Source: Adineta steineri
Lineage: Eukaryota; Rotifera; Eurotatoria; Adinetida; Adinetidae
Direction of reading: 5' to 3'
Assembly (NCBI GenBank): GCA_905250115.1
Contig: CAJNOI010000002.1
Location: forward strand, 280,783-344,782
DNA length: 64,000 nt
The position numbers and the translations under genes were made by a program. The notes beneath the pieces were generated by a model, which saw only the letters and a program-made list of their open reading frames with translations, did not search any database and was not told the DNA's origin. Position 1 is the first letter of the stretch. Every line of letters begins with the position of its first letter. Shown in pieces: positions 12,401-21,949 of the stretch.

Positions 12401-13353
12401 TACACAACCCCATGTAGCAATACCCTTAGAATTATAAAATAACTTTAAAAATATTTGATTTATTTTCATTGAAAACATACAATTAAATGAATTGGTCGAG
12501 AACGATCAGGATTTATTTGAACAATTTCACCTACAAGTTTCATAATACCTGTATTCATACCACCAGTAATAATCCATGCACCTAAAATTAAATCATAGAA
12601 TTTCATGAATTCTTTCTTCAAATACTATCATGATGACATATTATAGAGATCTTATCTCATAAGAAAAAATGATGATAATCAACGATGCATTAGAGCATTG
12701 CTCTCTTTCCTTATAAAAACATATGAAAAAGATTTGATTGTTTCATAAAAGTATTTCATGTGATGGAAAATATATATCGTAATCATTTTTTAAAAACTGA
12801 AAGATTAGAAGAGATTTTTCTACTAATATGTTGTTTTCTCTATCAATTTCCTTATCGAAAAATATTTCCATACCAGTTGTACGTGCAACTTTGAGAAGAC
12901 CACGTCGAAATGCTCTTAATAATTTTGGTTTCATATTATATTCTTTTGCACCACCAGTTACCGATATGACAAGTGATGGACGCTAAATAATAATAATCAT
13001 CATCATCATAATAACAAATACTATTCACGATTAAGTAACTTACTCCATTACACCATAGTCGATTAAGTAGATCTTTAACATGCGTAACGGATGCATCAGG
13101 TGGTACACGAATAAATTCAGCTCGATTGGATTTATTATCAGGAACTTAAATTAAAAAAAAATAATTATATAAATTTTGAAGATTGTCTTAAAACTGAAAT
13201 TTTCTTCTCCATACAAGTAATTGTTCCATGTGATTTAACACCAATAGATGCATACAACTGATTGCAATCATGTTGATTATGTGCTGGAATAAAGGTTGAC
13301 AAGAGTTTATTCACATTGTCAAAAAGTAAACTTGAATTTGCTGCAGCCGCCAT
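6479..13353 (-). CDS. TRPM-family cation channel
   Basis: Tetrameric non-selective cation channel of the plasma membrane or organelles. The many-exon gene runs from ATG 13353 (MAAAANSSLLFDN) to TAA at 6479-6481. In order: the SLOG-type TRPM homology region (SVTGGAKEYNMKP, GAWIITGGMNTGIMK, GIATWGCVSG, PVVLLVVEGGPNTV); homology regions 3-4 (LFLWSVIKGRRDFA, YGNVTWLELAVAAEAKQFIA); S1-S5 between about 9170 and 8000 (TRPATTELILAAWVFTL, FWNKLDVLAI, RSLDIFAAVKRLGPK); the pore around 7960 (YWQIFGELNALEKFE); S6 around 7780-7860 (SILLINLLIAMF); the TRP box (IWKFQRYSLVCEYLSRP); and a C-terminal coiled coil (NKMRTLENRIQTMSNQ). The tail carries no kinase or Nudix domain. The pore glutamate is like TRPM1/3/6/7, but no subtype can be assigned. 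The hairpin in its intron at 8105-8514 is described separately. Confidence 0.92.
8162..8507. repeat. Large imperfect inverted repeat (foldback/MITE-like) in a TRPM intron
   Basis: The left arm at about 8162-8303 and the right arm at about 8370-8507 are reverse complements at most positions. A shared core is TTAAGTGCTGCTGATCACGA, which continues as ATATCA. The arms also share AAGATATTTGCAAAA and outer ends of TGCAC type. The ~66 bp loop is unpaired. It almost fills a 410 nt intron (8105-8514), whereas most introns in this gene are about 50-70 nt. The right end lies only a few bases from the GTAAGC donor. No target-site duplication is obvious, so the element class is unknown. Confidence 0.8.
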
Positions 13354-13892
13354 TAAGAAATATATTTGTGCGTTAAAAACAACGCATTAATCTTAAACGA
13401 ACAGAAATGAAAGCAAAAAAAAAAGGCACACGTACGTGAATATTTTTTTTCTTTTCTTAATCTACTGATATTCTCGATTACATTTATTTTCAGTATATGA
13501 GTGATGCCTATTCAATGCTGTCATAAGAAATTTTCGTGCTTATAGGATATCAAATAAACGTCAACAAAAAACGTATATTTGTATAACAAAAATGTTTTCA
13601 ATTATATAGCATATACAAAAAATAAATAGGTCTAATTTACCTTGAAAACTAATTACAAGAGTGTCTCCTAATAGACTTCGTTCATTCATTATATATTTTT
13701 TCGCGTTCCTTCTATGTGATGATTCATCATCTGTCTATATAAGGTCAACCAATAAATTTTATCAATGAATCAGCCAATGAGAAATACTTTCTATGAATCA
13801 TGAGCTATATTAGTTGACAGACACATGTATGCGTACACAAAAAAAAGATTTTTTTGTTTCATTCGTTCATTTGCATTCTTACAAACCTTACG
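13354..13892. promoter_or_regulatory. Divergent intergenic region between TRPM and BAF genes
   Basis: 539 bp between two divergently transcribed genes, so it should hold both promoters. No strong core element was identified. Function is inferred from position alone. Confidence 0.35.
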
Positions 13893-14240
13893 ATGAGTTC
13901 ATCAACGACACAAAAATTTCGTGAATTTATGGCTGAACCACTTGGTGAGAAAAATATTCGAGATGTTCCTGGTATCGGTGATGTCCTTGGAACAAAATTG
14001 TCTGATGCTGGTTACGAAAAAGTATGTTATTGATTTTTGTGTGTCAATATTTTTTTAATTGATTAATTGATATATTTTTTTTTTCTAATTTAGGCAAATA
14101 CTCTATTTGGTAAATATTTATTATGTAATAAAGATGTTGAACAATTTCAAGATTGGATTCAAACACAATGTGGTGCGAATAGTCATCAAGCAAGATCAGC
14201 AGCAGATGCATTTTCTGAATGGGCTGAAGCATTTATTTAA
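13893..14240 (+). CDS. BANF1: Barrier-to-autointegration factor, copy 1
   Basis: Small dimeric DNA-bridging protein of the nuclear lamina and chromatin that binds LEM-domain proteins and helps reassemble nuclei. Exon 1 is 13893-14021 and exon 2 is 14094-14240; the phase 0 intron falls after ...GYEK. The 90-residue product begins MSSSTTQKFREFMAEPLGEK. It has the helix-hairpin-helix PGIGDVLGTKL and the C-terminal signature CGANSHQAR..FSEWAEAF (human CGANAKQSR..REWCDAF). The size matches the family (89 residues). A second copy follows 122 bp downstream with its intron in the same place. Confidence 0.93.
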
Positions 14241-14362
14241 ATGAGAACTTTTTTTTTTGTGTGTAGATAATAAAAAGAATTTAATATGATGTTGTTGTTT
14301 TTTTTTTCTCCTCATTTGTTCAATAAAAGATCTAAGTTCATTTATTTCTAGATTAAATAATT

Positions 14363-14698
14363 ATGTCATCGACAACATCACAAAAATTTCGTGATTTTAC
14401 AGGTGAACCATTAAAAGATAAACTTCTTGATGAAGTACCTGGTATTGGACCAAAATTAGCAAGTAATTTAGAAGGATCTGGTATTACTAAAGTATGTTTT
14501 TTCATTGAATTTTTATTAATCTATTCTTATTTCTTTTATTTTTATTCAAAGGCTTATGAATTATTGGGTATTTATTTAACATTATTAAAAAATAAAGAAT
14601 ATTTTGAACTTTGGATACGCGATAATGCTGGTGCAAATCGTCATCAAGCTAAACAATGTGCTGATGCAATTGATTCATTTTGTTCACAATTTCTTTAA
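14363..14698 (+). CDS. Barrier-to-autointegration factor, copy 2 (tandem paralogue)
   Basis: Second BAF gene in the same orientation. Exon 1 (14363-14492) ends ...GSGITK; a ~60 nt intron with a GTATGT donor ends in AAAG before GCTTATGAA; exon 2 runs to TAA 14696-14698. The predicted product begins MSSTTSQKFRDFTGEPLKDK, has the HhH segment PGIGPKLASNL, and ends AGANRHQAK..IDSFCSQFL. It is clearly a paralogue of copy 1 but diverged: CGAN has become AGAN, and the EW near the C-terminus is replaced by SF. The intron also happens to be open in frame, so reading through it would add a hydrophobic insert; the spliced form is preferred because it restores the BAF fold. A function separate from copy 1 is unknown. 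Confidence 0.88.
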   Translation: MSSTTSQKFRDFTGEPLKDKLLDEVPGIGPKLASNLEGSGITKVCFFIEFLLIYSYFFYFYSKAYELLGIYLTLLKNKEYFELWIRDNAGANRHQAKQCADAIDSFCSQFL

Positions 14699-14842
14699 AT
14701 TAACCTTTTTCTTTTTTTTTCTTTGTGTGTTCTCTATTTGTTATTTGTATACATGTGTAAAGAAATAAAATAAACTTGTCTTTTTTCGTCTTTTATTCCT
14801 ATTATGATTATTTCCTTAAAATGAACTTTTATAGATTTCATT

Positions 14843-15366
14843 ATGAAATATTTTATTGTTGTAATTCTAATCTCTGCAATTTTAATTGATGGTAGGAAAT
14901 ATTTACATTGAAATTAATTGTGTTAATGAATGATTATCCGTTTTTTTTGTTCTAGTTTCGAATCCATTAAGCTGTTTTGTATGTGATTCAAAAGAGGATG
15001 AACATTGTCCAGAAACATGGACAAGAAGAGATATATTGCCTGTTGAATGTGGTGGACCTGATGGTGTACAAGATGCACGGTTTTGTATTAAAACAATTGC
15101 TGTTTTTGGAGGTTTGACTTATTTTTTTTTCACTTGAATAGTTAAAAGTATTATTATTTTTTCTAGGTGCTGTTGCAACGAAACGTTTTTGTAGTTCTCG
15201 TGATATGGATAATCAATGTATTGAAGTAAAATATCCTCAGGATGAGAAAATGTATTATTCATGTACATATACATGTTCAAGAGATGGTTGCAATGGAACA
15301 TCTCGTTTACATATACCAACAATTTTTATACTTTTTTCTATTTTAATACATATTATTTGTAATTAA
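14843..15366 (+). CDS. Ly6/uPAR-like GPI-anchored protein (quiver/sleepless type)
   Basis: Small extracellular three-finger protein. There are three exons: 14843-14891, 14956-15111 and 15167-15366, both introns with GT..AG ends. The predicted product has a signal peptide (MKYFIVVILISAILID) and then a cysteine-rich domain that opens CFVCDSKEDEHC and closes CTYTCSRDGCNGT, the CN ending typical of Ly6 domains. A C-terminal hydrophobic segment (IPTIFILFSILIHIIC) is a likely GPI-attachment signal. Spacing resembles the arthropod quiver/sleepless group, whose members modulate K+ channels and nicotinic receptors. That role is only a family analogy here. Confidence 0.8.
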
Positions 15367-15682
15367 ATTGCTTTTTGTTTCTGATATTTCAGTTAACATT
15401 CCATTTTTTTTTATATAGATTAATTGTTTTTTTATATGTATATTTGTGAAAAACTTAGTTTAGCAAGTTTTTTTTCTGATTATTGAATCTTTTGCTATAA
15501 ATAGAATAAATCATATTTCTACGGCTAAATAATTTCAATGTATTGAGTAACAGCTCGTAATTGTTTCTAATGATATTTTGATGATTTCAAAAAAAAAATA
15601 AGACATTTATCTAATGATCGATATCTCAGTATATATATATATATATATGAAGAAGTAAAGAATTGATACACACAATCGTATC
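15367..15682. other. Short intergenic region with an (AT)n tract
   Basis: 316 bp between the Ly6-like gene and the C25-like gene. It contains a dinucleotide (AT)n run at about 15631-15649, 30-50 bp before the next ATG. Nothing else was recognised. Confidence 0.5.
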
Positions 15683-17173
15683 ATGCCTCATCATCATCAA
15701 GAAAATGCTTGCACACAAAAAGATATCACTCTTGATACTCCTAATACACTTTATTCGAATTCATATGCAGTTGTTGTATCATCAATAACATTAAATGATG
15801 CTGAATGGAATGATGTTGTTAGTCATCTATTTGAACTTCATCCAAATGCTCAAAAATTCGTTTATTCGGACAATGATATATTATCAATACGTTCAGATTT
15901 ACAAACCTTAATGCCACGTTATGTTGCATTTGTTTGTCAACCGAATGAATGCGGACGAATTTTTGTAGCTAAATGTCATTGTTTAATGCGTACACTCGAT
16001 GATGATCCATATATTGATGCAATGTGGGCAATTATAACTGGTATTGATGCTGAACATGCATTAAAATCAATCGATAATGAATCCATATCGCAACCATTTA
16101 TTATTCAACGATCAATTAATTTTACAAATATTGATCAAAATTTATTTGAAACATGTTTTACATTTTCTGATGCAAAACAAGGTTGTTGGTACGGAAAAAA
16201 TTGTAGTTTAGATAATGGTAGTGGAGAAGAAAGAAATCAAGGTGAAGAATATCCAAGAGCACCAGCACTTATATTTACAGAAAAATTAAATGAAATCGAA
16301 CCTGATCTATTAATTACAAGTGGTCATGGTACAGAGCAGTCGATTGAAATGCCATGGTCTCTAGGAAAATTAGAAGTTCAAGAAACTTATCTTACACCTC
16401 TCGATAATAACTCACAACCAGTTGCACCAATTATTAAGATATCAGCAAATCCAAAAATTTTCTTACCAATTGCTAATTGTCTTGTTGGACATTGTAATGG
16501 ATCTCAATGTATGGTAACAATATTTCTTGGTCGAATGGGTGTTCGACAAATGTGTGGTTATACAGTTCGAACTTGGTTTGGTCGTGCTGGATGGGGAACA
16601 CTTGATTTATGGAAAAGTATACCTGGTCGATTGACTTTAGCTGATGCATATTTTTTACATCAAGCATGTATGACATATAATTTAAAATCAATTGATTCAC
16701 GATATCTTGAATTTAAATTTGATGTTAGTGATGATGATCCTTGTTATGAAACTATTGTTGAACAACTTGAAAAACAATATCATTTAGAAAATGAGACAAT
16801 AGATGATAAAGTTCTTGAGCAAATCTATGGTTTATGTTATGATCGTGATACATTTGTATTTTATGGTGATCCAGCTTTCATAGCAAAATTAGATGAAAAT
16901 AAAAATAAAGAATTATTAACAACAAAATTTTTACGTACAAGTGAAACTACACATCAATTTATTATTGAATATAAAGATATTAATGCAGCACAAAGTTTTT
17001 CACTTCCTATTGGAAATTTATTTACTAATCGTATTCAAGATTATAAAATTCTTAATGGTTTTGAATATGAACCAATTTTAACAGAAAATTTTCTTATTAT
17101 ACTTAAACCAACACCACTTAATAAACAAAGTACAATTATTAAAATTGATTTTTATGGTGTATTACTTAATTAA
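15683..17173 (+). CDS. Gingipain-like (C25, clan CD) cysteine peptidase-like protein
   Basis: Intronless 496-residue protein with no native animal relative that I recognise. The central region has the clan CD layout. A hydrophobic strand leads into LLITSGHGTEQ, giving a candidate catalytic His215. A second strand leads into LPIANCLVGHCNG, giving candidate nucleophile Cys266 (Cys271 is the alternative). These sit about 50 residues apart, in the range of caspase/gingipain folds. MGVRQMCGYTVRTWFGRAGWG follows, and then YGDPAF near residue 396, resembling the GDP motif late in C25 peptidase domains. There is no signal peptide, so it is probably cytosolic. The lack of introns and the bacterial style suggest horizontal transfer. 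Peptidase activity is inferred only. Confidence 0.65.
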   Translation: MPHHHQENACTQKDITLDTPNTLYSNSYAVVVSSITLNDAEWNDVVSHLFELHPNAQKFVYSDNDILSIRSDLQTLMPRYVAFVCQPNECGRIFVAKCHCLMRTLDDDPYIDAMWAIITGIDAEHALKSIDNESISQPFIIQRSINFTNIDQNLFETCFTFSDAKQGCWYGKNCSLDNGSGEERNQGEEYPRAPALIFTEKLNEIEPDLLITSGHGTEQSIEMPWSLGKLEVQETYLTPLDNNSQPVAPIIKISANPKIFLPIANCLVGHCNGSQCMVTIFLGRMGVRQMCGYTVRTWFGRAGWGTLDLWKSIPGRLTLADAYFLHQACMTYNLKSIDSRYLEFKFDVSDDDPCYETIVEQLEKQYHLENETIDDKVLEQIYGLCYDRDTFVFYGDPAFIAKLDENKNKELLTTKFLRTSETTHQFIIEYKDINAAQSFSLPIGNLFTNRIQDYKILNGFEYEPILTENFLIILKPTPLNKQSTIIKIDFYGVLLN

Positions 17174-18749
17174 AACTAATATGTATTTTACGTAACCAAT
17201 AATATATATACAACGATACTTTTGATACTTGAATTCTTGTACTGATTAAGTTCGTTTATTTAACAGATTTTGATATTTCGAAATAATTGTGCAGATCATT
17301 CATACTTGACCAAACAGATAGTTAGAAAAGATCAAAAAACACATATTTCAGTTACAAAACCTTTCATATACCATACCAACTAATATAATAATATTTGTTT
17401 CCTTTATTCAACGTGATAGTATTTTTTTATAACACATATTCGATATTAATAACTTGCTGTTCATGTATCTATCCTATTCAAAAAGAGTACTGTATTGTAT
17501 TAATATTTTATAGGATAAATCTGTTTCGATAGTATTCATAAAGCTAGTATATTAGTCATTCGATTGTCATTATGATCAGAATGTATTGTAATATATTTAT
17601 ATGATACTATTTACAACTCTCACTTTTATATTGATTTTTCATTTAAATAATAGACCAGTTATCATACGAAATAGTTCATAAGTAATAAACGAGAATAGTT
17701 TTCAACTAAAAATCACTTGTTATCTCATATACACATCAAATTCATTTTATTTATTTTTTTGCATCAAGCAATTTCACATATTAATACTCACGCGCCATCT
17801 ATTCTTAGTCATCATCACGTATCATCTTCATTATCAACATTTTTCTTTTCTGTTCTTTCTCTGTACACAACGTGTGCGAGTTTTGTTCTTTTACTTTTTA
17901 CCATGAGTGTAGTCAACTGTCATGGTTGAATAAACATGGTAACTTCAATCCCTGTTTCGTTTCATTTCATATCAAACTCAATCGCAAGCAATCATAGTAA
18001 AAGATATTTTTTATTTTCGCTTAAACTGATAACCATTAGAGCTTAATAGTACAGAGAACATGAAAAAACCAATAACAGAAGAAAAATAAGCATAATAAAG
18101 AGTGAGAGGAAGAGAAAGAAAACTGTACGTTGAGAAAAATAACAAAGGAAAAAGAAAAATATAGATAACAACAAAATCAGAATGTAACAATATATGAGAG
18201 CTGAAACGCTAAAGTAAAAACCCATACAAAACGAAGAAATATAGATGATACAATAGTATCATAAAACCTAGATATAAAATGGATATATCAAACTAATGAA
18301 AAGATTTTCTTTATATATTTTGCTTCAATGATATCTCTTGTGTTATTTAAGAAAGACAACAAATAAAATATATTTTTAAGTAATTAATTTTATTGAAAAA
18401 AAATTGACGCACAAAAATGAAAAAATAAAATATGAAAAAGCAAAAAGGAAAAAATGGTCGATTAAATATATGTAATAAAATAAATAGTTCAATAGAAATA
18501 TTGTTCTGTTTTTTCGATGCGAATAATTGCAATCCATAATTCCTATGAAGAAAATAAAGAAGCGTTCAGTCGAATATTAGAAATCAAATGAATTAATAAT
18601 GTGACAAAATATATAAAAAATAAAATACAATATTGGAACTATTATATTTTGAATAAATAAATAAATAAATAGTTTTAAGAAAATATATTTACTAACGTTA
18701 TGCAAAATCCATTCAAATATGTAATTCACTACACAAGTGTTAAAAAGAT
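17174..18749. other. Gene-poor intergenic DNA
   Basis: AT-rich, with short chance frames only. One plus-strand frame at 17717-17929 and minus-strand frames near 18043-18532 are low-complexity and hydrophobic (F/L/I/S from T-rich DNA). I see no motif, splice structure or homology in them. Confidence 0.5.
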
Positions 18750-21645
18750 GTACTCGTGACTAAGAAATAACGATACATGAATAACTCATTTGAAAATTAT
18801 ATTCGAGTATTTTATACAGCTCAAAGGAATATTTGTACGAACTAGGCGACTCATGAGCATATGTGACTTATAAACTGTTCGCACAAGTACTTGATCCAAC
18901 TATTTTATTCACTCTGCATAGAATTTTTATTCAACCAGCTGATTAATGAACAAACGACAGATGATTAAATCATAGTAAGATTGTGTTCTAGTATTTCTTT
19001 TCGTTTGAAAACAATTTCTAGAACAGTTTAGTATTAAAAAAACAGATCATAGATGAATAAGATATATTAAGATTATCTTCTTCTATTTTACTTCGTTCGA
19101 AGAACAATTTCTGGAGTAGTTTAACATTCACAAACAGATGATAGAAGAATTAGGCACATAAAGATTATGTTCTTGTATTTTACTTGGTTCGAAGAACATT
19201 TTCTGGAGTAGTTTAACATTCACAAACAGATGATAGAGGAATAAGTCATATTAAGAGTATGTTCTTGTATTTTACTTAGTTCCAAGAACATTTTCTAGAA
19301 CAGTTTAATATTCACAGACAGATGATAGAGGAATAAGTCACATAAAGATTATGTTCTGGTATTTTACTTGGTTCGAAGAACAATTTCTACAGTAGTTTGA
19401 CATTCGCAAACAAATCATAGATGAATAAGTCATATTAAGATTGTGTTCTTGTATTTTACTTGATTCGAAGAACATTTTCTAGAGCAGTTTAACATTCACA
19501 AACAGATGATAGATGTATAAGTCATAGGAAGAGTATGTTCTTGTATNNNNNNNNNNTAAAGATTATGTTCTTGTATTTTACTTGGTTCGAAGAACAATTT
19601 CTAGAGCAGTTTGACATTCGCAAACAAATCATAGATGAATAAGTAATATTAAGAGTATGTTCTGGTATCTTACTTCCTTCTAAGAACAATTTCTAGAGCA
19701 GTTTGACATTCGCAAACAAGTTATAGAGGAATAAGTCACAAAAAGATGATGTTCTTGTATTTTACTTGGTTCGAAGAACATTTCCCAGAGCAGTTTAACA
19801 TATACAAATAAATCATAGATGAATAAGTCATACGAAGATTGTGTTCAAATTTTTTTTAGCATAAAAATGGAATTTCTATCTGACAGTAGCACATTTTAAG
19901 ATAAGTCACAAATGAACAGATCTAACAAACATTATATTCACATACTTCATTCAATCAAATGTAGGATTTACGTTATGTTTAAAGACTGACAAGTTAATGG
20001 ACAATGAATAAGTTTTATGAAGATTATGTTCAAGTATTTTCGTTAGTTTAAAGTCACATTTCTATGACACTAGATAGCTAAGAGATAGTGATTATGAATG
20101 TTTCGTACCAAACCATGATTCAGTTATTTTGTTGAAATCAAACTGATACTCCTCAGAGACTCTTTGATCGAAGAATAAAGGATAATGAATATTGCATAGA
20201 AAAGGTACATACTAATATGTTTAAGAATATACAATGTATTATTTGCATCAAAGTATATGATTTATTATCACGTGTAATATAAATTGGGCGAACAAAAGAT
20301 TCATTAAAATATATTGACGAATTCAACACAATACTTGTCATTGTATGCCTAATTGGAGATAGTTCAATATATGAATTGTAGAACACTGGTTAGATAGAAA
20401 TATTTTAAATACAGCAACAGAAATTAATTTGATGAGTATTGGAAGCTATAGTCGCACAGAAAATGAATATTGCAGACATAAGCAGATCCAGATACGTTTA
20501 ACTCTTCAAAATATAGTTTCATTTCAAACAATCATCAAAGATCTCGTGGAAAATGAATATTTTATATTGTTATACTTTATTCAAATATCTTTTTCGTTTC
20601 TCAAAATATGAGTGACATTACAATAGGATTGTATAGTATATATTAAATAAATAGTTCTAACTGAAATAAAATTAGTCAAAAATCACATATACTCAAGAAA
20701 AAGCTAGGAATAATTTTATATATAAGAAATCAGTAGAAAATGAACAACTAAAAACATCATTCTATTCAATTATTTTATTTCTTTTGAAAGTAGAATTTCG
20801 ATCATTCAAGTGATCGATCGTCGGATAATAATTGAATTTTTCTAACAAAAATTCTATTTGAATATAATGTTAGAATTTCAAAATACATAGATACTGTAAT
20901 AATAAGGACAAAAATTGTATACTACATGAATGACTCTAAGCATAATTTCATTCGATTGTCATTTGGTTTTTCAAGAAAAATTAAGAGTTTACATATGATT
21001 GATGAATATATTACAAATGAATATTCAATACTAGTATTCTATTCAGATATATGTCATGCTATAAGAAAAAATTTGGGATTCGTTTTGACTGATGCATACA
21101 CTAAAAATGAATATTTTTAACCAGAACTCTAGTCAAATATATTCGTCTTCGTAGTTAAAATTCGAGATTCATCACACTTACTGAATACATTGTAAATGAA
21201 TAATTGTAATTATAATTCTGTTCAAATATTTTCACGGTTGACAACAAACCGAACAATTGTGATGAAATTAGTGTTTATATTGATAATGAATAATTGTAAG
21301 CAATGTTCTATTCCAATACTTGTTCATTTTAGAAAACAATAGAAAAGATCATTTAACATTCAATAAGTCTGTAGTTAATGTACATTTATGAAGAAGCTAT
21401 TATTCAGCATTCATGTACTATTACGAAAAACTTCAAATTTCTAACATATAATCAATAAATATAGGACTGGTGAATAACTGAGACAAATCCTCTCTTCGAA
21501 TATATTCTTATTTACAACAAAAAAAATCAAAGTGTATATAATGATAAAGAAATTCATAACAAATGAATAATTCTAAGTATTATTCTATTCAGATATTTTA
21601 GTAAATACCATATATTTGACGAAAGCATACTAAATAACACAGATC
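18750..21645. repeat. Tandem satellite, unit about 90-92 bp, decaying from a conserved core
   Basis: A recurring block of the form GAATAAGTCAT..AAGATTATGTTCTTGTATTTTACTTGGTTCGAAGAACATTTTCTAGAGCAGTTT..CATTCACAAACA. The landmark (A)AGAACA/AAAACA recurs at about 19009, 19101, 19192, 19285, 19377, 19469, 19591, 19683 and 19775, nearly always 91-93 bp apart. The ten-N gap at 19547-19556 explains the one irregular step. Flanking copies are much more diverged but keep the period: TTCTATTC-like landmarks occur at 21037, 21127, 21216, 21306, 21491 and 21583. It is non-coding in most units, since 92 is not a multiple of three. The left edge is approximate. Confidence 0.85.
19547..19556. other. Assembly gap (10 N) inside the satellite
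   Basis: Ten undetermined bases interrupt the 92 bp array between landmarks at 19469 and 19591. The true array length here is uncertain and copies may be collapsed. Confidence 0.98.
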
Positions 21646-21649
21646 ATAG

Positions 21650-21829
21650 TTAAAATGAATGAACGATACGCTTCTGTTGGTATGTCTGGAGAAATCGCTT
21701 AATAAGTTGTTCACCAGTTTCGACAGAAGTATCTTCATCAAAATTGTCATTGATGAAGCGGGCCTTGCATAACGATGAGCATAACATAAGTAAGGCCAAA
21801 ATGTACACTATTGTCTTGGTATTAGCCAT
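21650..21829 (-). CDS. Short secreted peptide precursor, neuropeptide-like, 59 residues
   Basis: Single-exon frame from ATG 21827-21829 to TAA 21650-21652. The N-terminus MANTKTIVYILALLMLCSSL, followed by CKA, is a textbook signal peptide with a likely cut near residue 23. An acidic spacer with NFDED follows, and then two dibasic sites, Lys44-Arg45 and Lys53-Arg54. These bracket the seven-residue peptide FLQTYQQ and leave a tail IVHSF. There is no Gly for amidation and no disulfide-forming pair in the mature part. Codons are clearly richer in G/C at the third position (ACC, AAG, GCC, CGC, TTC, ATC, CTC, CAG, TAC) than in surrounding genes. A TATA box lies about 100 bp upstream. A real expressed secreted peptide is likely; its function is unknown. 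Confidence 0.65.
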   Translation of the reverse strand: MANTKTIVYILALLMLCSSLCKARFINDNFDEDTSVETGEQLIKRFLQTYQQKRIVHSF

Positions 21830-21925
21830 TTGATTTATTTGTATTGAATGGAAGAGTAAATATTACTTGATAGTAGGTTTTTCGAAGTAAGGACACTATT
21901 TAATTTTACAAGGATACTCTCAGTC

Positions 21926-21933
21926 TTATATAG
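21926..21933 (-). promoter_or_regulatory. TATA box of the short peptide gene
   Basis: On the minus strand the sequence reads GGCTATATAAGACTGAGAGT. The TATATAAG lies about 97-104 bp before the ATG at 21829, which would put transcription start near 21900 and give a 5' leader of roughly 70 nt. The match to a strong metazoan TATA box is good; use is inferred. Confidence 0.6.
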
Positions 21934-21949
21934 CCATTACGAAGGTAAG

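Noticed and set aside
17717-18532. Hydrophobic frames as membrane proteins
   Set aside because: Phe/Leu/Ser-rich translations of T-rich DNA with no supporting structure.
19180-19200. GGTTCGAA in satellite units as a tRNA T-loop/B-box
   Set aside because: No cloverleaf, A-box or acceptor stem around it; it recurs only because the unit repeats.
19009-19800. Heat-shock-element-like TTCTAGAA and GAACA motifs in each satellite unit
   Set aside because: Spacing does not fit nGAAnnTTCnnGAAn and the motif is not kept in all units (TTCTGGAG, TTCTAGAG).
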